From positions 1 to 64,000 of the IMG/VR virus record IMGVR_UViG_3300029258_003221: DNA of 64,000 bases. The stretch is one strand, 5' to 3'. Under the pieces are notes generated by a model. The model saw only the letters and a list, made by a program, of their open reading frames with translations. It was not told where the DNA came from and ran no database searches. Shown piece after piece: positions 52,218 through 60,851 of the stretch. Position 1 is the first letter of the stretch. Every line of letters starts with the position of its first letter. This stretch comes from a virus. Position numbers and translations under genes: made by a program.

Positions 52218-54020
52218 TTACCAGCCGAATTCTTTTAACAATTTGTTGTGTTTTCTTTTGAAATGACTAGGCACAGCAAACTCATCTTTATCAATCGCAT
52301 TCATATTTAAATCTTCTTCTTCAAACCAATTGTCTGGAGCATCTTTAGTCAATTCAGCTTTGATATCTTCATAGATTTTGATTTTGAATGCTTCTTTTTC
52401 TTCTTCAGGAACATCATAACCAACAGGTACAAATCGGGCACGAGCATCACGTGCGTGCAAAGCCAGACACATTGCCATAATAGCATCATCATGGTGACCT
52501 TTTTCAGCTTCAGCTCGTTTGGTTTGTTTGTTGTAAACGAATGTTCCCAGTTCTTTAACGAATCTTCGACTACGAATTGCCATGCTTTTGTTGATCAAAC
52601 GTGTGTGTAGTGTTTCAAGATACAATGGTCTGTTGCTTCTTGTTGTTTTAACGCCTGCTTGTTCTTTTTTACCCTGCACAGTGTGAAAAATGTTTCCGTA
52701 ATGAAAATCGTGCTGTAGTTTATTGAGAACCGTTAATCCGCAACTTTGACTTTCAACAACAATGCATGCATCATTGTAGGTATGTCCAACCATGGCGAGG
52801 ATTTGAGCAAATGAATGCGGAGGGCAAGTATTACTGTAAAACTCTGCAACTTGTTCACATGTGCTTTGGTCTATGACTTGAAAACAAGTATTGTCTGCCT
52901 CTTCGCCTTGTCCTTCGGCAGGGTCTACACCGATGATATACTCTCTGCCATCAACAGGTTCTTTCCACACATGAAGAGCACCACGTTCCCACAAATCTTC
53001 GTCTTCAACTTTAAGTTCACGAGCTTCTGCACTATTGTTCCATTCCGGGAATAACATTCTCAAAGGTTCGATGTCTTTAATTTTTGCACGAAGTTCTTCA
53101 ATGATGTGTGGCGGAATGTAAGAATCACCAGCACCAAGAAAGTCACGAAGCACTTCCTGTTTCCAGCCTTTTTCACCAAGCTGAGCTTTTGTTTGTTTAA
53201 CCCATTTTTCATCGTGGTAATCGGGGTGTTCCCAATAGTCCAAGTCGATGATGTGAAAAAAGTTATCACCTTTTTCTGCATTGTGATATGTTTCTTCATA
53301 CCAGTTGCCTACACCGTTAACCGTAGAAATTGCGATACATCGACCACCAGTTGAAATAGTCGGATACATAGCTTTCCAAAACTTTTCCATGTTTGGAATA
53401 AACGCTGCTTCGTCAAGAATCAAATATGTAATAGCACGACCACGGGCAGCTTCTGGTGTATAGAAGAACAGTTTGCAGCCTGTATCGGAGAAAATCTTTT
53501 GGTGGTCGTTATTTTTGTCCATTTGAGGAGTCATCCAAGATGGAAGTTCCTCTAAGGCTCTTTTAGCGACTTCACCAGCAGCAATAGCTTCACGGTCAGA
53601 TTTAGATAAGACCATCATAGTCTCATCGAGCTTGAATAAACTTCTCCATAAACACCAGTTTACGGTCACGGTTGTCAATCCACCTTGCCTAAACTTAGAA
53701 ATTATGTTAAATCTGTAATCAGCGTATTCTTCAATTACCCTTCTTTGGTAATTGTACAGTACAAATGGAAGTAAACCGTGAATAGGATGAGTAATCTTAA
53801 CGTACTTGTGAGAAAAGTATGGAAATGACAAAGCACATTTGTACATCTCCAATTCTTGCTTCTCTACGCTGTAATTCTCAATATCTTCGATGGTTTCCAT
53901 TGGATCAATTTCCAATTCAAACTTATCGAATTTGTAATATTCACTGTCATATGTGGCATCATAGTACTCTTTCAATGAAGCGTATTTGCCACGCCAATTT
54001 GTATCAACAATGTAAGACAT
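52218..54020 (-). CDS. Terminase large subunit, T4 gp17-like
   Basis: A 600-residue packaging ATPase-nuclease. The ATPase half has a Walker-A-like ISKFRQGGLTT (about residues 107-117), Walker B YLILDEAAF with Asp203-Glu204, and the coupling segment AISTVNGVGNWYEE. The nuclease half has IIGVDPAEG (first Asp), VVESQSCG and the late acidic GHHDDAIMAMCLA. It cuts concatemers and pumps DNA into the prohead through the portal. ATG 54020 (MSYIVDTNW, with GGGGG upstream) is preferred over ATG 54086. No intein is seen in it. Confidence 0.92.
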   Translation of the reverse strand: MSYIVDTNWRGKYASLKEYYDATYDSEYYKFDKFELEIDPMETIEDIENYSVEKQELEMYKCALSFPYFSHKYVKITHPIHGLLPFVLYNYQRRVIEEYADYRFNIISKFRQGGLTTVTVNWCLWRSLFKLDETMMVLSKSDREAIAAGEVAKRALEELPSWMTPQMDKNNDHQKIFSDTGCKLFFYTPEAARGRAITYLILDEAAFIPNMEKFWKAMYPTISTGGRCIAISTVNGVGNWYEETYHNAEKGDNFFHIIDLDYWEHPDYHDEKWVKQTKAQLGEKGWKQEVLRDFLGAGDSYIPPHIIEELRAKIKDIEPLRMLFPEWNNSAEARELKVEDEDLWERGALHVWKEPVDGREYIIGVDPAEGQGEEADNTCFQVIDQSTCEQVAEFYSNTCPPHSFAQILAMVGHTYNDACIVVESQSCGLTVLNKLQHDFHYGNIFHTVQGKKEQAGVKTTRSNRPLYLETLHTRLINKSMAIRSRRFVKELGTFVYNKQTKRAEAEKGHHDDAIMAMCLALHARDARARFVPVGYDVPEEEKEAFKIKIYEDIKAELTKDAPDNWFEEEDLNMNAIDKDEFAVPSHFKRKHNKLLKEFGW

Positions 54021-54109
54021 AAAATCCCCCAACTCTCTGTTACCTAGAAAGTAGTTATTAACTAAAAGGCGATTTTTGTTGCACATTCCAGAAAAAAATG
54101 AGGTAACAA

Positions 54110-55282
54110 ATGAAAACTGAATGGAAGTGGATAGCGATACTAGCTTTGATGTTCACTCTAAGCATGAGTGTATTATTGTTGTTTTCCAAGCATAGAAGTG
54201 CTCCCAAGTTTACCCCACCCAGTTACATACAAAGACCACCACAATGGGTAGAGCCGGAGCCTGAACCTGAACCAGAACCTGATCCATATACATTTGAAGA
54301 TGCTGTCACTTCAATTACCGAAGAGTCTCTTAAGAAAGATCTCTATTATCTTGCTTCAGATGAGCTTGAAGGAAGAATGTCAGGGAAAAGAGGAAATGTA
54401 ATTGCTGCAAAATTCATCAAAGACAAATTTGAAAGTTTTGGTCTTAAAACGATGTATCATAGATTCAGAATTCGAAGAATGAATTCAGGGCCTAAGAATG
54501 AACGAGGTGATGATTTTACTCAAAACATTTATGGTTGGATCGAAGGTAATGATCCAGAATTGAAAGATGAAATTGTTGTAATTGGTGCTCATATGGACCA
54601 CATTGGTTACGGTCCTTCAATGTCTCGTTGGGGAGGTGGAAGGATTCATCCGGGTGCGGATGACAATGCTTCAGGGACTGTTGCTCTCTTAGAAATTGCT
54701 GAAGCTTTTTCAATGATGAAAGACCGGATAAAGAGAACAATTGTTTTTCAGGCTTACTCTGCTGAGGAAATGGGGTTGATTGGAAGTCGATATTATTGCA
54801 ATAATCCTGAATTCCCAATTCACAACCCTTCTATGAAAAAGCACGTTTTCATGCTCAACATGGATATGATTGGGCATTTGGGACAAGGCAGGTTTGCTAC
54901 GTCGTTTTTTGATGGAAACAGTTCCATTGACATTGATCGATACATTAGAGAATTGAATGAAAAGTACTCTTTTGCCAGATCAATTACTGGTCGGCGAGGT
55001 GGAGGAAGTGACCATGCCTGTTTTTACAACAAGCGTGTTCCTGTTGCTTTCTTGCACACGGGAGGCCATTCACATTATCACAAGCCAAGTGACACACCGG
55101 ATAGAATCAACTATTCGGGGATGGAGAAAGTTGCACGTTATGGATTTGAGCTGGCTTGGAAGGTTGTTCAATCAGAAGCGAGTCCAACATTTAATCATGG
55201 CGGCTTTAAAGAATTGCCATACATTCATGATCACGGACACGGTGTTCCGTTCATACACAATCACACACACGGAGAGAATTAA
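54110..55282 (+). CDS. Membrane-anchored M28 zinc metallopeptidase
   Basis: A 390-residue protein. Residues 6-26 are one membrane or signal-anchor helix, 46-60 a PEPEPEP stalk, and 65-365 the M28 domain: IGAHMDHIG (His161, Asp163), GADDNASGT (bridging Asp184), SAEEMGLIGS (Glu219-220), SDHACFY (Asp) and SHYHKPSDTPD (His). A His-rich end (HDHGHG, HNHTHG) may store metal. The zinc site is complete, so it is likely an active periplasmic or envelope-facing aminopeptidase. GAGGT precedes ATG 54110. Its stop is two bases before the ferritin-like gene. Confidence 0.86.
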   Translation: MKTEWKWIAILALMFTLSMSVLLLFSKHRSAPKFTPPSYIQRPPQWVEPEPEPEPEPDPYTFEDAVTSITEESLKKDLYYLASDELEGRMSGKRGNVIAAKFIKDKFESFGLKTMYHRFRIRRMNSGPKNERGDDFTQNIYGWIEGNDPELKDEIVVIGAHMDHIGYGPSMSRWGGGRIHPGADDNASGTVALLEIAEAFSMMKDRIKRTIVFQAYSAEEMGLIGSRYYCNNPEFPIHNPSMKKHVFMLNMDMIGHLGQGRFATSFFDGNSSIDIDRYIRELNEKYSFARSITGRRGGGSDHACFYNKRVPVAFLHTGGHSHYHKPSDTPDRINYSGMEKVARYGFELAWKVVQSEASPTFNHGGFKELPYIHDHGHGVPFIHNHTHGEN

Positions 55283-55284
55283 AT

Positions 55285-55713
55285 ATGACAGATGAAGAAT
55301 TAATTAACATGCTTCAAAATGATTTGAAGAACGAACGGAAGCATCTTGCTTTCTACACACAAGCTGCTGTTAGAATCAGAGGGCCTCATCGTGAAGAGCT
55401 TCGGGAGTTTTGCGAAACAGAGGCTAAAGGTGAACTACAGCATGTGACGGAGTTTTCAGAGCTTATTGTTCATTTGGGCGGCGATCCGGGAACTGATGTG
55501 AATCATTTTCCTAGTTTGAAAACTCCACGTGATATTCTGAATTACATTGTCAAGATGGAAGAAGAGGTTGCTGAAAATTACGCTCAGCGACTTAAACAAA
55601 CAGAAGATATGGAGAATGCCAACACGGCGTATGTTCATCTCTTCTATGAAGATCAACTTCAGGATTCTTGGAAGACTGCAAAAGAAGTCAAAGAAATGAC
55701 TTGGATTGTTTAA
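55285..55713 (+). CDS. Ferritin-like diiron protein
   Basis: A 142-residue four-helix protein of the ferritin/bacterioferritin-like superfamily. NERKHLAFYTQAA carries the first Glu, ETEAKGELQHV has the E-x-x-H, EEEVAENYAQRL the second-half Glu, and YEDQLQDSW the last Glu ligand helix. It may oxidise and store iron or scavenge peroxide. It is followed after 16 bases by a 7Fe ferredoxin gene, forming a small iron-related operon with the upstream metallopeptidase. Confidence 0.8.
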   Translation: MTDEELINMLQNDLKNERKHLAFYTQAAVRIRGPHREELREFCETEAKGELQHVTEFSELIVHLGGDPGTDVNHFPSLKTPRDILNYIVKMEEEVAENYAQRLKQTEDMENANTAYVHLFYEDQLQDSWKTAKEVKEMTWIV

Positions 55714-55729
55714 TCAAAGAGAGTGAAAG

Positions 55730-56002
55730 ATGGCTTTTGTTGTTACTGAACCTTGCTTCAACTGCAAGTACACGGATTGCGTTACGGTTTGCCCTGTAGA
55801 TTGTTTCTATGAGGGAGAAAGTATTCTGTTCATCAACCCGAATGAATGCATTGATTGTCACAATTGCGTTCCCGAATGTCCGGTCGAGGCGATCTTCCCA
55901 GAAGATGAAGTGCCTGATGAATGGAAAGATTACATTCAGTTAAATGCTGAGATGGCACCTAAGTGCCCAAACATCACTGAGAAAAAAGACCCACTTTGTT
56001 GA
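55730..56002 (+). CDS. fdxA: 7Fe ferredoxin ([3Fe-4S][4Fe-4S], FdxA type)
   Basis: A 90-residue ferredoxin. C9, C17, C21 and C25 ([10 protein letters not shown], then [10 protein letters not shown]) and C40, C43, C46, C50 (ECIDCHNC, then ECPVEAIF) match the FdxA pattern of Azotobacter ferredoxin I, where the first set holds a [3Fe-4S] or [4Fe-4S] cluster and the second a [4Fe-4S] cluster. It transfers single electrons; the partner is unknown. GAGAGTGAAAG precedes the ATG. Bacterial-type ferredoxins of this class are rare in phages apart from cyanophages (plant-type). Confidence 0.9.
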   Translation: MAFVVTEPCFNCKYTDCVTVCPVDCFYEGESILFINPNECIDCHNCVPECPVEAIFPEDEVPDEWKDYIQLNAEMAPKCPNITEKKDPLC

Positions 56003-56573
56003 AGGGAGCAAAGTCATTCCTACCGAGCACGAATACAAATATGTGGTCTCACTGGACATTGCTGAAAAGTATGACCACAAATCGCTAAAGTCTATGAGCG
56101 ATGCTGTTCAAAATATCAAACAGGGTTATCTTGCTTTCTCAAAGGGCATGACACTTCGTGTTCGTTCTATCTCAGATGTCAAACGACAGAAGTGGTATAT
56201 GACTTTCAAGCAAAAAGTCAACAATCGGGTCATAGAGATTGAGAAGAAACTTGATGCCCGTGATGGCGTTGATCTTTGGGAGGTTTGTGTAGGTCGTTTG
56301 ACTAAGAATCGTTACATCATAGATGTGGATGGTTTGACATGGGAACTGGATTACTTCTGGAAAGGCCATCATTTGTATTTCATACAAGCTGAGGTCGAAC
56401 TGGATGAGGGTGCTCCTCGTCCTAAGAAGTTGCCAGATTTTCTTAATGACTACATTCTTTATGAAGTGCCCTTGACAGATGATAGGTTTTCTAATAAAAG
56501 ATTAGGAGACGCTGAATACGCCAATCGGCTTTACAAAAAACTTGAGGAGAAAAAGAAAAATGGCAAAGCGTAA
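55944..56573 (+). CDS. CYTH-domain triphosphatase-like protein
   Basis: The CYTH fold runs from [16 protein letters not shown], with the E-x-K signature, through [25 protein letters not shown] and [10 protein letters not shown] to [10 protein letters not shown]. These alternating E/K/R-rich strands make up a triphosphate tunnel. It likely hydrolyses inorganic triphosphate or a nucleoside triphosphate. The start is puzzling: ATG 55944 lies 59 bases inside the ferredoxin gene without a ribosome site, while the best Shine-Dalgarno (AAGGGAG at 56002) points to ATT 56016, a rare start codon that would give an N-terminus of family-like length. Confidence 0.78.
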   Translation: MLRWHLSAQTSLRKKTHFVEGSKVIPTEHEYKYVVSLDIAEKYDHKSLKSMSDAVQNIKQGYLAFSKGMTLRVRSISDVKRQKWYMTFKQKVNNRVIEIEKKLDARDGVDLWEVCVGRLTKNRYIIDVDGLTWELDYFWKGHHLYFIQAEVELDEGAPRPKKLPDFLNDYILYEVPLTDDRFSNKRLGDAEYANRLYKKLEEKKKNGKA

Positions 56574-56883
56574 AAGGAATTACGATATTATTTACAGAAA
56601 ACCGGCTGCTAAGTTTTTCTACAAAGGAACACACAGTCATCCCGTTCGACGAACCGTATTGATTGTTGAAGACAATCCAGAATTTATTGTTGGCTATGAA
56701 CTGCGTGCTGGGAACACAGTGCGTTCAATGAAGGATGCTCCTGTTCACACTTATCGCAAGGACAGAATTGCACGTTATGGTGATTACTCAAGGCTGGAGC
56801 AACATATGCCAGCCGGGAAAACAGAACGAAGCACGACGCTCCGTCGAATGGATTTGCTGGAGTACGTCAAAGAAGGAACATAA
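56560..56883 (+). CDS. Basic hypothetical protein
   Basis: A 107-residue basic protein ([20 protein letters not shown], then KGTHSHPVRRTVLIVEDNPE). ATG 56560 is chosen because GAGGAG lies 8-12 bases upstream inside the CYTH gene end. It overlaps that gene by 14 bases. The basic N-terminus and small beta-rich core suggest a nucleic-acid-binding role; no family is recognised. A bidirectional terminator follows. Confidence 0.62.
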   Translation: MAKRKRNYDIIYRKPAAKFFYKGTHSHPVRRTVLIVEDNPEFIVGYELRAGNTVRSMKDAPVHTYRKDRIARYGDYSRLEQHMPAGKTERSTTLRRMDLLEYVKEGT

Positions 56884-56909
56884 TTGTTCTTTTGAGCTTT
56901 GCTAAAAGA

Positions 56910-56945
56910 AAAAAAAACCGTAAGATTTCTTACGGTTCTTTTTTT
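56910..56945. terminator. Bidirectional terminator
   Basis: AACCGTAAG (56916-56924) pairs with CTTACGGTT (56929-56937) across an ATTT loop. A-rich sequence is on the left and TCTTTTTTT on the right, so it works for the plus-strand operon ending at 56883 and for the minus-strand gene whose stop lies inside the stem. Confidence 0.9.
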
Positions 56946-57124
56946 GTACTCATTTGATCAAATAGAGTTTCCAGATCGTTTCTTTCTCGTGCTGACAATT
57001 TGCTGTATGTTATTTTAACAACAGGCTTAGGTTTATCGCATTGGTCACTGTGATGTTTTATCACAGTGACCGTGTACGAAGGGATATTGTGAAAAACGCA
57101 TTTTTCCCAATTCCAAATATCCAT
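56930..57124 (-). CDS. Small hypothetical protein
   Basis: A 64-residue protein (MDIWNWEKCVFHNIPSYTVT, later KLSARERNDLETLFDQMSTK) with a beta-rich start and one C-terminal helix. ATG 57124 is chosen because the longer frame to 57151 lies inside the preceding gene. It starts one base after that gene ends, and its stop is inside the terminator hairpin. Confidence 0.6.
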   Translation of the reverse strand: MDIWNWEKCVFHNIPSYTVTVIKHHSDQCDKPKPVVKITYSKLSARERNDLETLFDQMSTKKEP

Positions 57125-57125
57125 C

Positions 57126-57773
57126 TTACATAAAGAATACCCAGAAACCAAATGCCAACTGAAGCATAATCAGAACAGCCAATACCATGTTGACAACTGA
57201 GTCCGTGCCTCCAGATTTAGTTTCGCCTTCTTTAACTCTTTGTTGAACCTGAGCAGCCGCAGACATGATTGGCTGATGCATGTGCATGGCGTGATCATCT
57301 TCTTCGCTGAAATCGATATTTTCCATCATGGTTTGAATACCGGTAACAACAGCTTCAGAGATAGCTGGGCCAAGTTCAGGGCAGAGTTCTTGTTTTGTAA
57401 CATACTGCTTGTTGTCAGTAGCATAGTGTTCTGCAATGCCAAGGTGCTCTCGCATCTGGAGACGTGTTTCTGGCTCAAGTGATCTCACTTCAACTTCAAC
57501 GATCTCCCCATCCCTGACATGTTCCACTCGCTCTTCAGCAAGCACATTCTTGTGTTTTTGAACGATTCTTTTTTCAAGATGGAGTGGTCTTTTTTCTTCA
57601 GCAAAAATCTCAACAACTTTATCACCATCATCGTTAAATGACGTGTGACGTTCAGCCATACGACCATCAAATGTAGTTTGTTCGATATCTACAGAATTTG
57701 AGTAATCTTCGCAGCAGCAACAGTGCCTGTTGCCATGACCATCCGACATCGTTCTTTTATCAACGTTAGCCAA
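57126..57773 (-). CDS. Acidic protein with C-terminal membrane helix
   Basis: A 215-residue protein. The N-terminus holds four consecutive Cys after a His (HCCCCEDY), a possible metal or acylation site. The middle is acidic with strand-like sequence (VAEERVEHVRDGEIVEVEVR). Residues 192-213 form one membrane helix (VVNMVLAVLIMLQLAFGFW). AAGGAGG precedes ATG 57773. It is probably a tail-anchored protein facing the cytoplasm. The family is not recognised. Confidence 0.65.
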   Translation of the reverse strand: MANVDKRTMSDGHGNRHCCCCEDYSNSVDIEQTTFDGRMAERHTSFNDDGDKVVEIFAEEKRPLHLEKRIVQKHKNVLAEERVEHVRDGEIVEVEVRSLEPETRLQMREHLGIAEHYATDNKQYVTKQELCPELGPAISEAVVTGIQTMMENIDFSEEDDHAMHMHQPIMSAAAQVQQRVKEGETKSGGTDSVVNMVLAVLIMLQLAFGFWVFFM

Positions 57774-57856
57774 AATGACCTCCTTAACTTAAGCGTCCTT
57801 GAATAGACAAGCAATCGTAAAAATATGTAGTCATCATAATAAAGATTTTTGGAACT

Positions 57857-58399
57857 TCAGATGCCCCACTTATCTCTAAGACGCTCTAAATATTCTCCTA
57901 CTTTTTTCATCTTTTGCTCTTTGCGAGCTTCTTTTTCAGCTTTCTTGTGAGCTTTTCTTATTTGAACAGCCTCTTCGTGAAGTTTTTCAATTCTGTCTTC
58001 CCATTCCGGGAATGGATTATATCTTTCTAAATCCCCAGCAATTTCCACAAAAACTTCATATCCTTTGAAAGTAACTGTCAGACGTTTTTCGTGATCAATG
58101 TACTTAATTTCCAAATGAATGCCTCTATTTAAGCCATCGAACATCCAGCCAACTTCATAAAGCCCACCACTTTCTGCATCAAATACAGGAATTTCATTCA
58201 TGATTTGTTCATTGCCGAAAGAGTCCATTGGCACTTCATAGGGATCTTCCCACAGAGGTTCTGATTCAGAACTGTGAAAAGTTATTGGGCTTCCTAAAAA
58301 TTTACAGATAACTCCGAGTTTCCCACCCGGACCCATTAAATTTTTTCTTGTTGCTTCTATGGTCCTTCTTTCTTTGACCATAGATTCCTTGGAATCCAT
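57857..58399 (-). CDS. Hypothetical protein with basic helical tail
   Basis: A 180-residue protein starting at ATG 58399 behind AGGAGGG. The first 130 residues are mixed alpha/beta (GGLYEVGWMFDGLNRGIHLE, LTVTFKGYEVFVEIAGD). The end is a charged helix (AHKKAEKEARKEQKMKK). It is divergent from the thermolysin-like gene with only 46 bases between the starts. No family is recognised. Confidence 0.65.
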   Translation of the reverse strand: MDSKESMVKERRTIEATRKNLMGPGGKLGVICKFLGSPITFHSSESEPLWEDPYEVPMDSFGNEQIMNEIPVFDAESGGLYEVGWMFDGLNRGIHLEIKYIDHEKRLTVTFKGYEVFVEIAGDLERYNPFPEWEDRIEKLHEEAVQIRKAHKKAEKEARKEQKMKKVGEYLERLRDKWGI

Positions 58400-58445
58400 T
58401 TTCCCTCCTGAATTGTTACTCCTATATATTAGTGAAGGAGGGGCT

Positions 58446-59927
58446 ATGTTCAAAAAACTCAAATCAATGTTTTCAAGTTGTTTTAACTTCTACGAAACAG
58501 GCACAGAAATGGAAACCAGTGCCAGACGACGTTGGAGAATTAAAAAGAAACAAGTTAAATCTGGACCTGTTACAAAAGATAAAGAAATAGAATATCTGAT
58601 CAATGATCGTTCAACGCCTGATTTGGTTAAGATGGTTATGCCACCTGAGCCTTACAATCTTTTGAATTATTCAGTTCATCAATACAAAGGTGGTGGTTTC
58701 CCATCTGATTCAGATGAAGGGCGTGCTGCAAATGTGTATGTGACGGTTACAAACTGTTTGAACATGATGCGTAAGTATTCTAACAAACCTTTAGTGCGAT
58801 GGGCTGGCACAAAAGACCTTGCTGTTCTTCCTATGGCGGGAACTGATTTCAATGCATTTTACAATCGTAAATCAATGCAGTTTTTCTTTTCTTATGACCC
58901 TGTTGCAAAGGTGCCAATTTTCACATCAGAATCTGCTGACATTGTTGCTCACGAATTGGGCCATGCTATTCTTGATTCATTCCGACCTGACACATGGGGA
59001 GTTGCATCTCTTGAAGTTTGGTCTTTCCACGAAGCTTTTGCAGATCTAACAGCATTACTGTCAATCATGCAACACGATGAAATTCTCAAATATGTTCTTG
59101 CTGAAACCAAAGGCAACATAAGAATGGAAAGTGTTATGACTCGTTTAGCGGAAAGTATGGGACGAGCAATTTACAACATTACAGGTGGTCAGGGCGGTCG
59201 TCCAAAGAATCATCTTCGATCAACAATCAACAACTTTAAATACGTCAATCCGGGAACGCTCCCAAAACAAGCTCCTCACAACAAACTTGCCGCAGAATGT
59301 CACAGCTTTGGTCGTGTTTTTCTAGGTGCTTTTTATGATATTATGGAAATGATGTATCATGAAAATGTCGCACAGGGCAAAAGTCAGTTGAAGGCTCTTA
59401 AAGAAGCAAGAGATACTTTGGGCAAATATGTCTTCAAGGCAATTATGCATGTTCCAGTGAATGTCAAATTCTATGAATCATTTGCTAAAACAATGTTGTG
59501 GGTTGATCACAATCAACCAAACCGACCTTATTTTGAAAAGATGCGAGAAATTTTCCTTGATCGAAATTTGATGAAGCCTCAAATTCGCATGTTGAGTGCT
59601 CCTCCTGTTGATGAAGATGGAGACGGCATTGTGGCTTTGGGAAGTCAAGTTCCAATGACTTTGTCTCATCACATCATTCGAGCACAGGGACAAGATGAAA
59701 ACCCACTTTATGACGTAGAACTCGTTGCTGCCAAAGAAGGTGCATTTTTCTATGATCAAAATACTGGAAGTGCAATTGATCACGTCAGTGTTTCTGACGA
59801 AGATGTTCTTAGTGCTCTTCAGGATATGATTGTTTTTCTGCACGAAACTGGTGCAGTAAGTGATGATGAGTCTACGCCTTTTGAGATTAAAGATGGAAAA
59901 TTAGAGAGGACTCATTTTTCATGGTAG
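58446..59927 (+). CDS. Thermolysin-like zinc metalloprotease (gluzincin)
   Basis: A 493-residue protein starting at ATG 58446 behind GAAGGAGG. HELGH at residues 169-173 is the HExxH zinc helix, and HEAFAD (Glu196, Asp200) 23 residues later is the third ligand helix, both in the arrangement of M4-like gluzincins. A later HSFGRVFLGAFYDIMEM is typical of the C-terminal helical domain. There is no signal peptide, unlike secreted thermolysins. The acidic DEDGDGIV near residue 385 resembles a calcium loop. It may digest host proteins or act in the virion or lysis; the target is unknown. It ends in TAG. Confidence 0.8.
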   Translation: MFKKLKSMFSSCFNFYETGTEMETSARRRWRIKKKQVKSGPVTKDKEIEYLINDRSTPDLVKMVMPPEPYNLLNYSVHQYKGGGFPSDSDEGRAANVYVTVTNCLNMMRKYSNKPLVRWAGTKDLAVLPMAGTDFNAFYNRKSMQFFFSYDPVAKVPIFTSESADIVAHELGHAILDSFRPDTWGVASLEVWSFHEAFADLTALLSIMQHDEILKYVLAETKGNIRMESVMTRLAESMGRAIYNITGGQGGRPKNHLRSTINNFKYVNPGTLPKQAPHNKLAAECHSFGRVFLGAFYDIMEMMYHENVAQGKSQLKALKEARDTLGKYVFKAIMHVPVNVKFYESFAKTMLWVDHNQPNRPYFEKMREIFLDRNLMKPQIRMLSAPPVDEDGDGIVALGSQVPMTLSHHIIRAQGQDENPLYDVELVAAKEGAFFYDQNTGSAIDHVSVSDEDVLSALQDMIVFLHETGAVSDDESTPFEIKDGKLERTHFSW

Positions 59928-60106
59928 ATTTGTCTAAGATATCCAATGTCATGGCTTACAGCCTGCCTTTGAAACCCAAAGGCTCGCCTGAGTATCAAAA
60001 AGACTACAAACCGGAGAATCATGCGGGTTGTGGCTGTAAGCCCAAAACTGTGACTACTCCTAAGAACGTTTGTCGATGTGCAGCAATTCGGTACAAAATT
60101 ATCTAA
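59921..60106 (+). CDS. Small Cys-containing protein
   Basis: A 61-residue protein overlapping the protease gene by seven bases. It is basic and Pro-rich, with HAGCGCKPK and VCRCAAIRY, four Cys in two C-x-C pairs that could bind one zinc. The tight overlap suggests it is made with the protease. The function is unknown. Confidence 0.58.
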   Translation: MVDLSKISNVMAYSLPLKPKGSPEYQKDYKPENHAGCGCKPKTVTTPKNVCRCAAIRYKII

Positions 60107-60162
60107 TTTGCTCTGGACATTAAAAATTGTTTTTTGTAAGAAACTCTCAATGGATTATTCAG

Positions 60163-60194
60163 GGCAAGAGCTAATATACTCTTGCCTCTTTTTT
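60163..60194 (+). terminator. Rho-independent terminator
   Basis: GGCAAGAG (60163-60170) pairs with CTCTTGCC (60179-60186) around an 8-base AU-rich loop and is followed by TCTTTTTTC. It ends the protease transcript 57 bases after the last stop; the next gene starts 14 bases later. Confidence 0.85.
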
Positions 60195-60207
60195 CAAGGA
60201 GAGAATC

Positions 60208-60489
60208 ATGGTTGAGCGTTATGGGGAAGATTTTTTCCCGGAAGATATTCTTAGTGTTTATGACTCGGTTGACGAGGAAAATCCATATTACGACGACGAC
60301 GACGATGACGATGATTACCAATCAAATAATGATTGGTATGATGACGATGATGAAATTTACGATGACATCGATGAAGAAGACGAATGGTACAATGAAGACG
60401 ATGATGAATGGGATGACGATGATGACGACGAATGGTACGATGACGATGATGATTTAGACGATGACTTGTATGATGAGGACTATGAATGA
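60208..60489 (+). CDS. Extremely acidic Asp-rich protein
   Basis: A 93-residue protein that from residue 20 on is almost only Asp, Glu, Tyr and Trp (NPYYDDDDDDDD, NEDDDEWDDDDD). AAGGAGAG precedes ATG 60208. Runs of D with regularly placed W/Y recall DNA-mimic or charged-tail proteins and also regions able to bind Ca2+. It overlaps the next membrane-protein gene by four bases (ATGA). It could be a DNA mimic that blocks DNA-binding host proteins, but a simple low-complexity origin is possible. Confidence 0.68.
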   Translation: MVERYGEDFFPEDILSVYDSVDEENPYYDDDDDDDDYQSNNDWYDDDDEIYDDIDEEDEWYNEDDDEWDDDDDDEWYDDDDDLDDDLYDEDYE

Positions 60490-60851
60490 CAGCAATATTT
60501 TTGTTTCGATTCGTGGTGGTAATCCACATGTTAGTTTGCATAGGAAACGTAACTTGTTTCTTTTTGCTTCCTTTTGTTGAGCCCCCATGGATAGCATTGC
60601 CTTGTTGCACGTTGATATTCTTTCTTACTTTTCAAAAAGAGGTGACATGTCCTATGACTCGTTTTGAAAATAAGTTGAGACGCCAACTGGGAATGCGGGA
60701 AATTCGTGGCTTTATAGGCCACTACATGATTTGGCCGATTAAAAGAAGAATTCGGGATCGAAAAAGAGCGAAACTATATCCGCCAATTAAGGCAACAATG
60801 TTTCAGGGTTTGCAACTCAACTCTTCTTCATCTTCTTCTTCATCCCTTTAG
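60486..60851 (+). CDS. Small membrane protein with Ser-rich end
   Basis: A 121-residue protein: two hydrophobic segments (IFLFRFVVVIHMLVCIG and CFFLLPFVEPPWIALP with CCTLIFFLTF), then a basic stretch, then eight consecutive Ser at the C-terminus. The N-terminal pattern resembles DUF2784-like small membrane proteins. It is coupled to the acidic protein gene by ATGA, ends in TAG, and overlaps an opposing gene by 35 bases; the Ser run is the antisense of a Lys/Met-rich end there. Confidence 0.6.
   Translation: MTAIFLFRFVVVIHMLVCIGNVTCFFLLPFVEPPWIALPCCTLIFFLTFQKEVTCPMTRFENKLRRQLGMREIRGFIGHYMIWPIKRRIRDRKRAKLYPPIKATMFQGLQLNSSSSSSSSL

Noticed and set aside
60163-60194. Promoter element in the loop of the hairpin at 60163
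   Set aside because: The loop reads TATATTAG on the minus strand, as in other leaders, but the stem and T tract make a terminator; the match is short and AT-rich.
60251-60610. His-rich minus-strand ORF
   Set aside because: It is the antisense of the Asp-run gene (GAC/GAT read as GTC/ATC in shifted frames gives His/Arg); it has no ribosome site.
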